A DNA stretch of 54,674 nt, taken from contig JAHDND010000162.1 of NCBI GenBank assembly GCA_018435665.1, positions 1-54,674 on the forward strand, read 5' to 3'. The translations under genes were made by a program, and so were the position numbers. Positions 35,608 through 45,975 of this stretch are shown in pieces; within the stretch, counting starts at the first letter, position 1; each line of letters starts with the position of its first letter. Source of the stretch: Candidatus Thiosymbion sp. (GTDB lineage Bacteria > Pseudomonadota > Gammaproteobacteria > Chromatiales > Chromatiaceae). Under the pieces are notes generated by a model. It was given only the letters and a program-made list of their open reading frames with translations. It did no database searches and was not told the origin of the DNA.

Positions 35608-36072
35608 ATGACGCATTCGGCACATAAACTGGCGGAACTGGCCCGATCGGTGGTTGAGCCCATGGGCTACGAACTGGTCGGGGTCGAGCAGGCCCAGCGT
35701 GGCGGCAGCCATGGCGGCGCTGTGCTGCGCGTCTACATCGACGCTGAGCAGGGCATCAACCTGGACGACTGCGCCTCCGTCAGCCACCAGCTCAGCGGGG
35801 TACTGGACGTGGAGGACCCGATTCCTGGTCACTATGACCTGGAGGTCTCCTCCCCGGGCCTGGACCGTCCCCTCTTTGGCGTGGCGCACTATGAGCGCTT
35901 CCGCGGCCGGCGGGCCAAGGTGCGTCTCGGCTCCAAGCTGGAGGGCCGCCGCCATTTCGAGGGTCTGCTGGCCGGCGTGGTCGATGATTGCCTGCGCCTG
36001 GAGGGCGAGGGCCAGGTCTTCGCCCTGCCCCTGGCCATGATCGAGTCCGCGCGGCTCGTGCCGGAATTTTAG
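35608..36072 (+). CDS. rimP: Ribosome maturation factor RimP
   Basis: The 154-aa protein helps 30S subunit maturation. Recognisable blocks are MGYELVGVEQ, LRVYIDAEQGINLDDCASVSHQLSGVLDVEDPI and YDLEVSSPGLDRPLF. It is the first gene of the conserved rimP-nusA-infB-rbfA-truB-rpsO-pnp order. Its leader contains two terminator hairpins, which suggests attenuation of the whole operon. Confidence 0.95.
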   Translation: MTHSAHKLAELARSVVEPMGYELVGVEQAQRGGSHGGAVLRVYIDAEQGINLDDCASVSHQLSGVLDVEDPIPGHYDLEVSSPGLDRPLFGVAHYERFRGRRAKVRLGSKLEGRRHFEGLLAGVVDDCLRLEGEGQVFALPLAMIESARLVPEF

Positions 36073-36156
36073 CTCCCCCGGGACTTCCGCGAGACCCGCG
36101 CGCTGGCTATGAATCGCAACCCGACTGAGCCTGAATATCGATTCGGGAATAGGTGA

Positions 36157-37662
36157 ATGAGTAAAGAAATCCTGTTAGTGGTCGAGGCCGTCTCCAACGA
36201 GAAGGATGTCCCCAAGGAGGTCATCTTCGAGGCCATGGAGGCCGCCCTGGCCACGGCCACGCGCAAGAAGCTCGGCGGCGAGTGCGACGCCCGCGTGGCC
36301 ATCGACCGCGCGACCGGGAATTACCAGGCCTTCCGGCGTTGGGAGGTGGTGGCCGATCCGGAGGAGGGTGGGGAGGTCGAGTACCCCGATTGCGAGATCT
36401 CCCTGTCCGCGGCCCGGGAAAGTGACCCCGAGCTGGAGGTCGGCGACTGGATCGAGGAGGCCATCGAGATCGAGCTCGGCGGGCGCATCGCCGCCCAGGC
36501 CGCCAAGCAGGTCATCGTCCAGAAGGTCCGCGACGCCGAGCGCGCCAAGGTGGTGGAGGCCTATCAGAGCCGCAAGGGTGAGCTGGTCACCGGCCTGGTC
36601 AAGAAGGCCGAGCGTGGCACCATCATCCTGGACCTGGGTGGCAACGCCGAGGCCCTGATCCCCCGCGATCAGGTCATCCCCCGGGAGTCCGTCCGCCCCG
36701 GCGACCGGCTGCGCGGCTATCTCTACGAGGTCAGCGCCCAGCCCCGCGGTCCTCAGTTGCTGGTCAGCCGCACCCGGCCGGAGCTGCTCATCGAGCTCTT
36801 CAAGCTGGAAGTGCCGGAGGTCGGGGAGGGCATCATCGAGATCCTCGGCGCCGCCCGGGACCCGGGCTCCCGCGCCAAGATCGCCGTGCGCAGCCGCGAT
36901 CCCCGCATCGACCCGGTGGGCGCCTGCGTCGGCATGCGCGGCTCCCGGGTCCAGGCGGTCTCCAACGAGCTCAACGGCGAACGGGTCGACATCATCCTCT
37001 GGAACGACAACCCGGCCCAGTACGTCATCAACGCCATGTCCCCGGCGGACGTGGTGTCCATCGTCATCGACGAGGACGCCAATTCCATGGACGTGGCGGT
37101 CAAGGAGGAGAATCTCTCCCAGGCCATCGGTCGCGGCGGACAGAACGTCCGTCTGGCCAGCCAGCTCACCGGCTGGTATCTCAACGTCATGAACGAGGCC
37201 GAGGCCGCCAACAAGAGCGAGCAGGAGTCCCGCAAGTTGTTGGAGACCTTCATGGAGCAACTCGACATCGACGAGGACGTGGCCACGGTCCTGGTGGAGG
37301 AGGGCTTCACCAGCATCGACGAGGTGGCCTACGTGCCCCTGGCGGAGATGCTGGCCATCGCCGAATTCGATGAGGACGTGGTCACCCAATTGCGCGAGCG
37401 GGCCAAGGACGCCCTGCTGACCCGCGCCATCGCCAGCGAGGAGACCCTCGATGGCGAACCGGCGGCCGATCTCCTCGCCCTGGAGGGCATGGACGAGGCC
37501 CTGGCCTTTACCCTGGCCAGCCACGGTATCCGCACGCTGGACGATCTGGCGGAGCAGTCCGTGGATGAGCTGGTGGAGGCCACCGGAATGGATGGCGACA
37601 AAGCGGCCCAACTCATCATGAAGGCCCGCGAACACTGGTTTACCGAGGAGGCGGGCGTCTAA
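36157..37662 (+). CDS. nusA: Transcription termination/antitermination factor NusA
   Basis: The 501-aa RNA polymerase cofactor has an N-terminal domain (1-135), an S1 domain (about 136-200), two KH domains ([21 protein letters not shown] and [21 protein letters not shown], up to about 345) and two C-terminal acidic repeats ([19 protein letters not shown] and [17 protein letters not shown]), the E. coli arrangement. It may regulate the leader terminators of its own operon. infB follows 18 bases later. Confidence 0.97.
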   Translation: MSKEILLVVEAVSNEKDVPKEVIFEAMEAALATATRKKLGGECDARVAIDRATGNYQAFRRWEVVADPEEGGEVEYPDCEISLSAARESDPELEVGDWIEEAIEIELGGRIAAQAAKQVIVQKVRDAERAKVVEAYQSRKGELVTGLVKKAERGTIILDLGGNAEALIPRDQVIPRESVRPGDRLRGYLYEVSAQPRGPQLLVSRTRPELLIELFKLEVPEVGEGIIEILGAARDPGSRAKIAVRSRDPRIDPVGACVGMRGSRVQAVSNELNGERVDIILWNDNPAQYVINAMSPADVVSIVIDEDANSMDVAVKEENLSQAIGRGGQNVRLASQLTGWYLNVMNEAEAANKSEQESRKLLETFMEQLDIDEDVATVLVEEGFTSIDEVAYVPLAEMLAIAEFDEDVVTQLRERAKDALLTRAIASEETLDGEPAADLLALEGMDEALAFTLASHGIRTLDDLAEQSVDELVEATGMDGDKAAQLIMKAREHWFTEEAGV

Positions 37663-37680
37663 CGCCGGAGGCCACACCGA

Positions 37681-40600
37681 ATGAGCGAAGTTACGGTTAA
37701 ACATCTCGCCGGCATCGTGGGTATTCCGGTCGAACGCCTGCTGAGTCAGTTGCAGGAAGCGGGCATCAGCGTCACCGATCCCGAGACCCAGCTCAGCGAG
37801 CAGGAAAAGATCCAGCTCCTGACCTATCTGCGTCGCAGCCATGGCAAGCAGGACACGGCCGAGGCCGCCGCGGCCCCCAGCCGCGTCACCCTCAAGCGGA
37901 AGTCCGTCAGCGAATTGCGTCAGCCCGCGGTGGCCCCCCGGTCACCGGGCGGGCCCCGGGCCGCCGCCCCGGCGCCGCGGGCCAAGACGGTCAGTGTTGA
38001 GGTGCGCAAGAAGCGGGTCTACGTCAAGCGCCCCGGAGTCGGCGAGGGCGAGGCCCCGCTGGCCACCCCCACGCCAGTGGCCTCCACTCCGGCGCCGGCT
38101 CCGATACCGGCCCCTGCCCCGATGGCGGCCCCGATTTCGTCCGAAACCCCCGCGCCCGCGGTCGCTCCGGCCCCCGCGCCGATGGCCGCTCCGGCAGCTG
38201 CCCCGGTAACCGCGCCGGCGGCCGCGCCGGTCCCCGCGCCGATGGCTGCTCCGGCCCCCGCGCCGACGCTGGTCCAGGCGGCAGCGCCCGCGCCCGCCCG
38301 GGCTCCGTCCGCCCCTCCGGCCCGTCCGGCGCCCGCCGCCGAGACCCGGCGCCGTGCCGAACCCCCGCGGCCGCGCATCGACGAGGCCCGGCGCCGCGGT
38401 GAACTCGAGGCGCGCCGCGCCGAGGTCGAGGCCCGCCGTTACGCCGAACTGGAGGAGCAGGAGCGTCAAGCCCGTGAGGAAGAGGCCCGCCGGCGGGCGC
38501 AGGAGGAACTGCGTCGCCAGACCGAGGCGGAGGCCCGTCGCCTGGCGGAGGAGGAGGCCCGTCGCCTCGCCGAGGAAGAGGCCAAGGCCCAGCCTGAGGA
38601 GGCCGAGGTCGCGGAAGTCATCGAAGAGGTCGAAGAGACCCTGGCACGCGACAAGGCGCGCAAGGAGGAGGGCGCCAAGGTCGAGCCCAAGCCCCTCAAG
38701 ATCGTCAAACCCCGCGCCGAGACCACGGACAAGGAGAAATCCGTCAAGAAGGCCGCCCGCAAGGACTCCCTGCGCGACCGCGATATCCTGCCCCTGGTGA
38801 CCGATTACGAAGAGGAGGCCGGCGGTGGCCCGGCCGGGGGCCGGGGGGTGCGGCGCAAGAAGCGCATGGGCAAGCCCCAGCTCCAGGACAAGCATGGCTT
38901 CCAGCGCCCGACCATGAAGGTGGTCCGGGAGGTGGAGATCCCGGAGTCCATCACCGTCGGTGACCTGGCGGCGCGCATGTCCGTCAAGGTGGCGGACGTG
39001 ATCCGTGAGCTGTTCAAGCAGGGCATGATGGTCACCATCAATCAGTCCCTGGACGCCGATACCGCCAGCCTGCTGGTGGAGGAGATGGGCCACAAGGCCA
39101 TCGCCGCCCGGCGTGAGGACGTCGAGGACGCCCTGATGAAGGAACTGGAGCGGGAACTGGGCGAACTGGCCCAGGAGCCGCGCCCACCGGTCGTCACCAT
39201 CATGGGCCACGTCGACCACGGCAAGACCTCCCTGCTCGACTACATCCGCCGCACCAAGGTGGCGGCGGGGGAGGCCGGCGGCATCACCCAGCACATCGGC
39301 GCCTATCACGTGAAGACGGCGCGCGGCATGGTGTCCTTCCTCGACACCCCGGGCCACGCCGCCTTTTCGGCCATGCGCGCCCGCGGCGCTCAGGTCACCG
39401 ACATCGTCATCCTGGTGGTGGCGGCGGACGACGGGGTCATGCCCCAGACCGTCGAGGCCATCCAGCACGCCCGCGCCTCCAAGGTGCCGATCGTGGTCGC
39501 CATCAACAAGATGGACAAGCCCGCCGCCAACCCGGATCGGGTGATGCAGGAGCTCACCCAGCACGAGGTGGTGGCCGAGGAGTGGGGTGGCGACACCATG
39601 ATGGTCCAGGTCTCCGCCAAGTCGGGCCTGGGCATCGACGATCTGCTCGACGCCGTGCTCCTGCAGGCCGAGGTCCTGGAGCTCAAGGCCCCGGTCACCG
39701 GTCCGGCGCGGGGTGCCGTGGTCGAGTCCAGCCTCGACAAGGGTCGTGGCCCGGTGGCCACCATCCTGGTCCAGGCCGGCACCCTCCATCAAGGTGACAT
39801 GATCGTCACCGGCACCGAGTTCGGTCGGGTGCGCGCCATGTTCGACGAGACCGGCCGGCAGGTGAAGGAGGCCGGTCCCTCCATCCCGGTGCAGGTCCTG
39901 GGCCTGTCCGCTACCCCCAACGCCGGCGACGAGGTGGTGGTGGTGGCCGACGAGCGCCGTGCCCGGGAGGTCGCCGCCCTGCGCGCCGGGCGCGAGCGGG
40001 CCTCGCGGTTCGAGGACCAGAAGGTCGCCAGCCTCGACCAACTCTTCTCCCAGCTCAAGGAGGGCGAGGCCAAGACGGTCAACATCGTCTTCAAGGCCGA
40101 TGTCCAGGGCAGCATGGAGGCCCTGCGCGACAGCCTCAACAAGCTGTCCACCGACGAGGTCAAGGTGGTCATCGTCGCCGCCGGGGTGGGAGGCATCACC
40201 GAGTCCGACGCCAATCTGGCGGTGACCTCGAACGCCATCCTGCTCGGCTTCAATGTCCGCGCCGACGCCGCCGCCCGCCGGGTGGTGGAGGACAAGGGGC
40301 TCGACCTGCGCTACTACAGCATCATTTACGAGTTGCTGGATGACGTGAAGAAGGCCCTGTCCGGTCTGCTCAGCCCCGAGGTGACCGAGTCCATCATCGG
40401 CCTGGCCGAGGTGCGCGATGTCTTCCGCTCCTCCAAGTTCGGCGCCATCGCCGGCTGCATGGTGGTGGAGGGCGTGGTCAAGCGCAACAACCCCATCCGC
40501 GTGCTGCGCGACAACGTCGTCATCTACGAGGGCGCCCTGGAGTCCCTGCGCCGCTTCAAGGAGGATGCCGGCGAGGTCAAGGCCGGCATGGAGTGCGGTA

Positions 40601-40683
40601 TCGGCGTCAAGAACTACAACGACGTGCGGGTCGGCGACCACATCGAGGTCTTCGAGCGTACCGTGCGCAAGCGTGAGCTCTAG
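37681..40683 (+). CDS. infB: Translation initiation factor IF-2
   Basis: The 1000-aa GTPase brings initiator tRNA to the 30S subunit. It has an N-terminal IF2N domain (1-50), a long linker, a second IF2N domain (about 415-470) and a G domain with GHVDHGKT at 509-516, DTPGHA and NKMD, followed by domains II-IV. The linker is unusual in degree: residues about 120-220 are nearly all Ala and Pro with repeated APAPMAAP units, followed by an Arg/Glu/Ala charged stretch with repeated RRLAEEEA. It is longer than E. coli IF2 (890 aa), the excess being in that linker. Confidence 0.97.
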   Translation: MSEVTVKHLAGIVGIPVERLLSQLQEAGISVTDPETQLSEQEKIQLLTYLRRSHGKQDTAEAAAAPSRVTLKRKSVSELRQPAVAPRSPGGPRAAAPAPRAKTVSVEVRKKRVYVKRPGVGEGEAPLATPTPVASTPAPAPIPAPAPMAAPISSETPAPAVAPAPAPMAAPAAAPVTAPAAAPVPAPMAAPAPAPTLVQAAAPAPARAPSAPPARPAPAAETRRRAEPPRPRIDEARRRGELEARRAEVEARRYAELEEQERQAREEEARRRAQEELRRQTEAEARRLAEEEARRLAEEEAKAQPEEAEVAEVIEEVEETLARDKARKEEGAKVEPKPLKIVKPRAETTDKEKSVKKAARKDSLRDRDILPLVTDYEEEAGGGPAGGRGVRRKKRMGKPQLQDKHGFQRPTMKVVREVEIPESITVGDLAARMSVKVADVIRELFKQGMMVTINQSLDADTASLLVEEMGHKAIAARREDVEDALMKELERELGELAQEPRPPVVTIMGHVDHGKTSLLDYIRRTKVAAGEAGGITQHIGAYHVKTARGMVSFLDTPGHAAFSAMRARGAQVTDIVILVVAADDGVMPQTVEAIQHARASKVPIVVAINKMDKPAANPDRVMQELTQHEVVAEEWGGDTMMVQVSAKSGLGIDDLLDAVLLQAEVLELKAPVTGPARGAVVESSLDKGRGPVATILVQAGTLHQGDMIVTGTEFGRVRAMFDETGRQVKEAGPSIPVQVLGLSATPNAGDEVVVVADERRAREVAALRAGRERASRFEDQKVASLDQLFSQLKEGEAKTVNIVFKADVQGSMEALRDSLNKLSTDEVKVVIVAAGVGGITESDANLAVTSNAILLGFNVRADAAARRVVEDKGLDLRYYSIIYELLDDVKKALSGLLSPEVTESIIGLAEVRDVFRSSKFGAIAGCMVVEGVVKRNNPIRVLRDNVVIYEGALESLRRFKEDAGEVKAGMECGIGVKNYNDVRVGDHIEVFERTVRKREL

Positions 40684-40733
40684 GCCTTGGCTGGTTCTGA
40701 CGACATGAGGCTGGCGCCGCACCGGGGTGCGCG

Positions 40734-41183
40734 ATGAAGGAGTTCGACCGCACCGAGCGCATTGGCGCGGAACTGCGGCGGGAGCTGGTCGCGATCCTGC
40801 GCGACGAGGTCCGCGACCCGCGCCTGCATCGGGTGACGCTTCAGGAGGTGCGGGTCAACCGTGACCTGTCCTGGGCCAAGGTCTATTTCACCTGCTTCCC
40901 CCTGGATGAGGGTAGCCAGGAACAGGCCAAGCTGCTGAATGGCAAGCTCGCCGGTTTTCTGCGCGCCCAACTCGCCCGGCGGGTGCGGTTGCGGACCATC
41001 CCGCAACTGCACTTCGAGCATGACGAGTCGATCGCCCGTGGCGAGCATCTGACCCACCTGATCGAGGATGCCCTCGGTGCCGGTTCCGGCCCGGTGGCCG
41101 GGGAGGCCACGGCTTCGGCCATGGGTGAGTATCAGGACCCCGACCATGACCCGGACCCGGTTGCGGGTTCCGCTGGCGGCTGA
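40734..41183 (+). CDS. rbfA: Ribosome-binding factor RbfA
   Basis: The 149-aa cold-shock 30S maturation factor begins MKEFDRTERIGAELRRELVAILRDEVRDPRL and contains LTHLIEDAL at the end of the core. A tail of about 30 residues rich in Gly, Ala, Asp and Pro exceeds the usual 120-135 aa. It lies between infB and truB, 50 bases after infB. Confidence 0.95.
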   Translation: MKEFDRTERIGAELRRELVAILRDEVRDPRLHRVTLQEVRVNRDLSWAKVYFTCFPLDEGSQEQAKLLNGKLAGFLRAQLARRVRLRTIPQLHFEHDESIARGEHLTHLIEDALGAGSGPVAGEATASAMGEYQDPDHDPDPVAGSAGG

Positions 41184-41253
41184 TCCTAGTCTCAGGCCCC
41201 CGCCGCCCACCAACCTTTTCCCGTTTTCCACCCTTTTTCAGGACTCACGATCC

Positions 41254-42177
41254 ATGGGGCGTCGGCGTAAGCATGGCCGCGATATCGATGGCATCCTGCT
41301 GCTCGATAAACCGCTGCACCTGACCTCAAACGAGGCCCTGCAACGGGTCAAGCGACTCTATCAGGCCAACAAGGCGGGGCATACCGGCAGTCTGGATCCC
41401 CTGGCCACCGGTCTTCTGCCGGTTTGTCTGGGGGGCGCGACCAAGTTCTCCACCTATCTCCTCGATGCCGACAAGCACTATCGGGTGCGCATTCGCCTGG
41501 GGGTCACCACCACCACGGCGGACGCCGAGGGCGAGGTCCTGGAGACCCGGCCGGTGGTGGGGGTCGACGAGGCCTGGTTACGGGCGGTCATGGAGCGGTT
41601 CCTCGGCCCCATCGAGCAGCTCCCGCCCATGTACTCGGCGGTCAAGCATCAGGGGGAACGCCTCTATAAATTGGCCCGCCAGGGGATCGAGGTCGAGCGC
41701 CAGCCGCGGACCGTGACCATCCACAGCATGGAGTTGATCGACCTGGCCCTGCCGGAGCTGGAACTGGACGTCCACTGTTCCAAGGGCACCTACGTGCGGA
41801 CCCTGGCCGAGGACCTCGGCGCCGAGCTGGGTTGCGGGGGCCACGTCATCGGTCTGCGCCGCACCGGGGTCGGGCCCTATGTCGAACCCGAGCGGCGCTT
41901 CGTGACCCTTGACGAGATCGAGGACCTCATCGCCGCCCACGAGGACCCCTACCCGGCGCTGGACTCGCTCCTGTTGCCACTGGAGAGCGCCCTGGAACAT
42001 TGGCCAGCGGTGCGCCTGACGGCCGATGCCGCCTTCTATCTGGGCCAGGGCCAGGCGGTGCTGGTGCCCCAGGCTCCCACGGAGGGGCTGGTGCGGCTCT
42101 ATGATCCGTCCCACCACTTTCTCGGTGTTGGCTTCATCCTCGACGACGGCAAGGTTCAACCCAAGCGCCTGCTCTAG
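41254..42177 (+). CDS. truB: tRNA pseudouridine-55 synthase TruB
   Basis: The 307-aa enzyme modifies U55 in the T-loop of tRNAs. Motifs: GILLLDKPLHLTSNEAL, HTGSLDPLATGLLPVCLG with the catalytic Asp, YSAVKHQGERLYKLARQG, SKGTYVRTLAEDLG and LRRTGVGPY. The ATG at 41254 (MGRRRKHG) is chosen over an open frame beginning inside rbfA. It ends 216 bases before rpsO. Confidence 0.96.
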   Translation: MGRRRKHGRDIDGILLLDKPLHLTSNEALQRVKRLYQANKAGHTGSLDPLATGLLPVCLGGATKFSTYLLDADKHYRVRIRLGVTTTTADAEGEVLETRPVVGVDEAWLRAVMERFLGPIEQLPPMYSAVKHQGERLYKLARQGIEVERQPRTVTIHSMELIDLALPELELDVHCSKGTYVRTLAEDLGAELGCGGHVIGLRRTGVGPYVEPERRFVTLDEIEDLIAAHEDPYPALDSLLLPLESALEHWPAVRLTADAAFYLGQGQAVLVPQAPTEGLVRLYDPSHHFLGVGFILDDGKVQPKRLL

Positions 42178-42189
42178 GGGCGCGGTATC

Positions 42190-42265
42190 TAGTCATCGCA
42201 GCTCAATTTTCGGTTATCCCGACCCTCCCTGTCGATGCCGAAAACTGAAATGCGATGTGTATAAT
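42190..42265 (+). promoter_or_regulatory. Intergenic element copy 2 and promoter of rpsO
   Basis: TAGTCATCGC (42190-42199), TTTTCGG (42207-42213), CCCGACCCTCCC, CCGAAAA (42238-42244), TGAAATGCG (42246-42254), five bases, then TATAAT (42260-42265), a perfect -10 box. No good -35 box is at the usual distance. TTTTCGG and CCGAAAA are an inverted repeat. Confidence 0.6.
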
Positions 42266-42275
42266 TTCTCTCGCC

Positions 42276-42300
42276 GGCGGGCTGGTGCCCGCCCGCTTTT
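42276..42300 (+). terminator. GC-rich hairpin with T-run in the rpsO leader
   Basis: GGCGGGC (42276-42282), TGGT, GCCCGCC (42287-42293), CGC and TTTT. It lies about 10 bases after the expected start of rpsO transcription and could be an attenuator, a truB terminator or a protein-binding site. Confidence 0.5.
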
Positions 42301-42393
42301 CTATCGGCCTGGCCCCCTGAACTCATTGTTGGAGGGTCGGCGGCAACTCCGCCCCGGGTCTTTCACGTCACACCTCTACAGGAGACAGACAAC

Positions 42394-42663
42394 ATGGCAA
42401 TGAGCACCGCCGACAAGGCCAAGGTCATTCAGGATTACCAGCGCGCCCCTGGCGACACGGGTTCCCCCGAGGTCCAGGTGGCCCTGCTGACTGCCCGCAT
42501 CCTCGACCTCAGCGGCCACTTCGCCCAGCACAAGGGCGACCACCACTCCCGCCGCGGCCTGGTGCGGATGGTCAATTCCCGCCGCAAGCTGCTGGACTAC
42601 CTCAAGGGCAAGGACCTGGACCGCTATCGCGCGCTGATCGGCCGCCTGGGTCTGCGTCGCTGA
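42394..42663 (+). CDS. rpsO: 30S ribosomal protein S15
   Basis: The 89-aa ribosomal protein has the usual length and motifs ([39 protein letters not shown]). An AGGAGA ribosome site precedes ATG 42394. In E. coli S15 represses its own mRNA by binding its leader; the hairpin at 42276 could serve such control here, which is an inference. Confidence 0.98.
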   Translation: MAMSTADKAKVIQDYQRAPGDTGSPEVQVALLTARILDLSGHFAQHKGDHHSRRGLVRMVNSRRKLLDYLKGKDLDRYRALIGRLGLRR

Positions 42664-42684
42664 TCCACTTGACAGGGCTTCGTT

Positions 42685-42746
42685 CCGACGCCGGGGCTAC
42701 CGGCGTCGGGCCTGCCGTCCCTCGCTCCCCCCGCGCTGGCGCGGGG
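42685..42746 (+). ncRNA. Two strong hairpins between rpsO and pnp
   Basis: CCGACGCCGG (42685-42694) pairs perfectly with CCGGCGTCGG (42700-42709), and CCCCGCG (42729-42735) with CGCGGGG (42740-42746). In E. coli this spacer holds an RNase III processing site that lets PNPase control its own mRNA, and these hairpins may be the equivalent. Confidence 0.55.
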
Positions 42747-42904
42747 TGGTGCCCACCTCCTTGCTCGGCGCGCCACCGGGGGCCAGGTCCCCGGGTGCCG
42801 CCCGGCGGCAACCCCATTGGCGTTGGCCTGCTCCGCGCCGACGCCTTCAGGCCGCTCCATCCGGGCCCCGCGTCGCGGCCCGCACCAGCCCCGAGGAACC
42901 CCCA

Positions 42905-44992
42905 GTGACTCCCATCAAAAAGACCTTCCAATTCGGCGCCCAGACCGTGACCCTGGAGACGGGCGAGATTGCCCGCCAGGCCGATGGCGCCGTCATGATC
43001 AATGTCGATGACACCGTGGTCCTGGTGACCGTGGTCATCGACAAACGTGCCACCGAGATCAAGGACTTCCTGCCCCTGACCGTGGACTACCAGGAGAAGA
43101 CCTACGCCGCGGGCCGCATCCCCGGGGGCTTCTTCCGCCGCGAGGGGCGTCCGAGCGAGAACGAGATTCTGACCTCGCGCCTCATCGACCGGCCCATCCG
43201 GCCCCTGTTCGCCGATGGCTTTGGCCGCGAGGTGCAGATCATCGCCACGGTCAAGTCCCTCAATCCCGCCGTCAACCCCGAAGTCCCGGCCATGATTGGC
43301 GCCTCGGCGGCCCTGGCCATCTCCGGCGCGCCCTTCAACGGCCCCATCGCCGCGGCGCGGGTGGGTTACAAGAACGGCGAATATATCCTCAACCCCGCCG
43401 TCGTTGGCCTGGGTCCCGACAGTGATCTGGACCTGATCGTCGCTGGTACGGAGCACGCCGTGCTCATGGTCGAATCCGAGGCCCGGGGCCTGTCCGAGGA
43501 GGTCATGCTGGGCGCCGTGCTCTTTGGCCACGAGCAGATGCAGGTGGTCATCCAGGCCATCCGCGAACTGGCGGCCGAGGTCAACAAGAAGCCCCTGGCC
43601 TGGACCCCCGCCGAAGCCAACCCGGCCCTGGCCGCCGCCGTCGAGGCCATCGCCGCCGAGCGCCTGGGGGCGGCCTATCGCATCAAGGAAAAGATGGCCC
43701 GCTACGAGGCCCTGGACGCCATCCGCTCCGAGCTCTACGCCGAGCTGAGCGGCGAGGGCACCACCTGGACTCAGCCCCAGGTCTACGGCGCCATCGAGCA
43801 TCTGGAGAGCCAGATCGTCCGCGGCCGCATCCTGGCCGGGGAGCCGCGCATCGATGGCCGTGATACCCGCACCGTCCGCCCCATCACCATCCGCACCGGC
43901 GTCCTGCCGCGCACCCACGGCTCCGCCCTCTTCACCCGCGGCGAGACCCAGGCCCTGGTGGTCACCACCTTGGGCACCGAGCGTGACTCCCAGATCATCG
44001 ACGCCCTGGAAGGGGAGCGCAAGGAGCCCTTCATGCTCCATTACAACTTCCCGCCCTTCTGCGTCGGCGAGATCGGCCGCATCGGCAGCCCCAAGCGCCG
44101 GGAGATTGGCCACGGGCGCCTGGCCAAGCGCGGCATCCTCGCCTGCATGCCCAGCATCGACGAGTTTCCTTATTCGGTGCGCGTCGTCTCCGAGATCACC
44201 GAGTCCAACGGCTCCAGCTCCATGGCCAGCGTCTGCGGTACCAGCCTGTCGCTGATGGATGCCGGCGTGCCGGTGAAGGGCGCCGTGGCCGGCGTGGCCA
44301 TGGGCCTGATCAAGGAGGGTGACCGCTTCGCCGTCCTCACCGACATCATGGGCGACGAGGACCACCTGGGCGACATGGACTTCAAGGTCGCCGGCACCGC
44401 CGGGGGCATCAACGCCCTGCAAATGGACATCAAGATCGAGGGCATCACCCGGGAGATCATGGAGCAGGCCTTGGCCCAGGCCAAGGAGGGACGGCTGCAC
44501 ATCCTCGGCGAGATGAACAAGGTCATCGGCGCTCACCGCGCCGAGATGTCCGAGCACGCCCCGCGCATCATCGAGTTCAAGATCCACCCGGAGAAGATCC
44601 GCGACGTCATCGGCAAGGGTGGCTCCGTCATCCGCGCCATCACCGAGGAGACCGGGGCCACCATCGACATCAACGACAACGGCCTGGTCAAGATCTTCTC
44701 GGTGGTCAAGAGCGCCGGCGAGGAGGCCAAGCGCCGCATCGCCCTCATCACCGCCGATGTCGAGGTGGGCGCGATCTACGAGGGACGGGTGGCGCGCCTC
44801 ATGGACTTTGGCGCCTTCGTCACCATCCTCCCCGGCCGCGACGGCCTGGTGCACATCTCCCAGATCAGCGACGAGCGGGTGCAGAACGTCAGCGACAAGC
44901 TGGCCGAGGGCGATGTCGTCCGCGTCAAGGTCCTGGAGGTGGACAAGCAGGGTCGCATCCGCCTGAGCATGAAGGCGATCGAGCAGGGCTGA
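42905..44992 (+). CDS. pnp: Polyribonucleotide nucleotidyltransferase
   Basis: The 695-aa 3'-to-5' phosphorolytic exoribonuclease has two RNase PH domains around a helical domain ([27 protein letters not shown] in the first; GTDG-like blocks and [16 protein letters not shown] in the second), a KH domain ([23 protein letters not shown]) and an S1 domain ([28 protein letters not shown]). The GTG at 42905, with GAGGAA upstream, matches the family start; the frame is open further upstream through hairpins and is not used. Confidence 0.97.
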   Translation: MTPIKKTFQFGAQTVTLETGEIARQADGAVMINVDDTVVLVTVVIDKRATEIKDFLPLTVDYQEKTYAAGRIPGGFFRREGRPSENEILTSRLIDRPIRPLFADGFGREVQIIATVKSLNPAVNPEVPAMIGASAALAISGAPFNGPIAAARVGYKNGEYILNPAVVGLGPDSDLDLIVAGTEHAVLMVESEARGLSEEVMLGAVLFGHEQMQVVIQAIRELAAEVNKKPLAWTPAEANPALAAAVEAIAAERLGAAYRIKEKMARYEALDAIRSELYAELSGEGTTWTQPQVYGAIEHLESQIVRGRILAGEPRIDGRDTRTVRPITIRTGVLPRTHGSALFTRGETQALVVTTLGTERDSQIIDALEGERKEPFMLHYNFPPFCVGEIGRIGSPKRREIGHGRLAKRGILACMPSIDEFPYSVRVVSEITESNGSSSMASVCGTSLSLMDAGVPVKGAVAGVAMGLIKEGDRFAVLTDIMGDEDHLGDMDFKVAGTAGGINALQMDIKIEGITREIMEQALAQAKEGRLHILGEMNKVIGAHRAEMSEHAPRIIEFKIHPEKIRDVIGKGGSVIRAITEETGATIDINDNGLVKIFSVVKSAGEEAKRRIALITADVEVGAIYEGRVARLMDFGAFVTILPGRDGLVHISQISDERVQNVSDKLAEGDVVRVKVLEVDKQGRIRLSMKAIEQG

Positions 44993-45030
44993 GCGTTAGG
45001 CCTGAGGGCTGCAACCGCAGCAACGAAAAA

Positions 45031-45052
45031 GGGGCCGCAAGGCCCCTTTTTT
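45031..45052. terminator. Bidirectional terminator between pnp and a convergent gene
   Basis: GGGGCC, GCAA, GGCCCC followed by six T and preceded by five A, so it can stop transcription of pnp on the plus strand and of the unknown gene on the minus strand. Confidence 0.9.
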
Positions 45053-45080
45053 GGTAGATACCCCCCTCTACCCAAGGGGT

Positions 45081-45506
45081 TCAGAACTTAGTCACCACGA
45101 CGTTGACGCCGTCCTCAGTGCCCAGGTCGAAGGTGTTGCCATTCAGTCGCGCGACCGAGCCGATCATCTCGGCGACGTAGGCCGGGTCGGCGGCGGCGTT
45201 GATCACTAGACCGTTGCCCTGGCCATCGGCCACCACCAGGGTGGCGGCATCGGGGCGGGTGATGGAGATGCCCTCGCCGGGGGAGAGGATGCTGAGATCC
45301 GCGTTGAGGAATTGCACCCGCATGGCGGCGGGATCGCGGTTGGCCTCCACCAGGGCATCGGCGGCATCGACGGCGCCGCTCTTGACCTTATCCACCACCA
45401 CGGCAGCGGTGGCCTTGGCCTTGGCGGCCAGTTCCTGGGCCTTCTCGCTGGTGGCGGCTTCTTTCACGGCGGAGACCGCCTTGTCGAGATGTTCTTTCCA
45501 GTTCAT
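45081..45506 (-). CDS. Unknown protein with helical N-terminus
   Basis: The 141-aa protein was not matched to a family. Residues 1-55 are an Ala/Lys/Glu/Val-rich amphipathic helix region (MNWKEHLDKAVSAVKEAATSEKAQ...) that resembles phasin- or stress-type helical proteins in composition; residues 60-141 look like beta strands (LSILSPGEGISITRPDAATLVVADGQGNGLVI). There is no signal peptide. A weak GAGGA ribosome site precedes the ATG. An octamer repeat tract begins 19 bases upstream of the start and may alter promoter spacing. Confidence 0.7.
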   Translation of the reverse strand: MNWKEHLDKAVSAVKEAATSEKAQELAAKAKATAAVVVDKVKSGAVDAADALVEANRDPAAMRVQFLNADLSILSPGEGISITRPDAATLVVADGQGNGLVINAAADPAYVAEMIGSVARLNGNTFDLGTEDGVNVVVTKF

Positions 45507-45524
45507 GGTTTGTTAGTCCTCAAA

Positions 45525-45610
45525 GTGAGTGGGTGAGTGGGTGAGTGGGTGAGTGGGCGAGTAGTTGAGTGGGTGAGTGGGCGAGTAGTTGAGTGGGTGA
45601 GTGGGTGAGA
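45525..45610. repeat. Octamer (GTGAGTGG) tandem tract upstream of the unknown gene
   Basis: Ten consecutive 8-nt units, most of them GTGAGTGG, with variants GCGAGTAG and TTGAGTGG arranged as a repeated 24-nt block, cover 45525-45604. They lie in the promoter/leader of the gene that ends at 45081. Confidence 0.9.
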
Positions 45611-45713
45611 AGGTGCCGTGGTTTAGACCCCGAATTCAGCCTCCGCTCAAGGAGGCGTTGCTTCAAAAGGTAGTGTCTCCACAGGACTTTCCCCAGGGGC
45701 CCTGGAGCCAGAA

Positions 45714-45965
45714 TCAGGCTCGCACGAGCTGAATGGACCGGCCCTGGGGGCTTCTGACTTCCTGGCTGGAAGTACGCTCGGCGATAGGCGGCAGACCTGG
45801 GCGGCGATCAAAGATCACCAGCCAGCCGCTATCAAGGCCTAGCACGGTCAGATAGCCATCCAGTTGTTCCAGTCCTTCGGCCAGGGGATCAGACTCGCCG
45901 GGACGCCAGACTTTGAGTTCCAGGCCTAGGGTCAGTTCCCGGTAACGGACTTCGCGCTCACGGTG
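45714..45965 (-). pseudogene. C-terminal remnant of an AAA-ATPase-like/PD-ExK protein
   Basis: The fragment codes REREVRYRELTLGLELKVW, GESDPLAEGLEQLDGYL and LGLDSGWLVIFDRRPG. This is the ELK-type nuclease-like C-terminus of ATP-binding proteins often annotated as AAA-ATPase_like plus DUF1703 (usually about 500 aa). The frame upstream runs antisense into the next gene and loses similarity. About 84 codons survive, with no ATPase domain and no start. Confidence 0.65.
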
Positions 45966-45975
45966 GCAAGGTAGC

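Noticed and set aside
36175..40722. 555- and 926-codon open frames antisense to nusA and infB
   Set aside because: Both are antisense shadows of highly conserved genes.
42602..44854. 750-codon open frame antisense to pnp
   Set aside because: It is an antisense shadow; the His/Asp/Gly-rich product has no recognisable domain.
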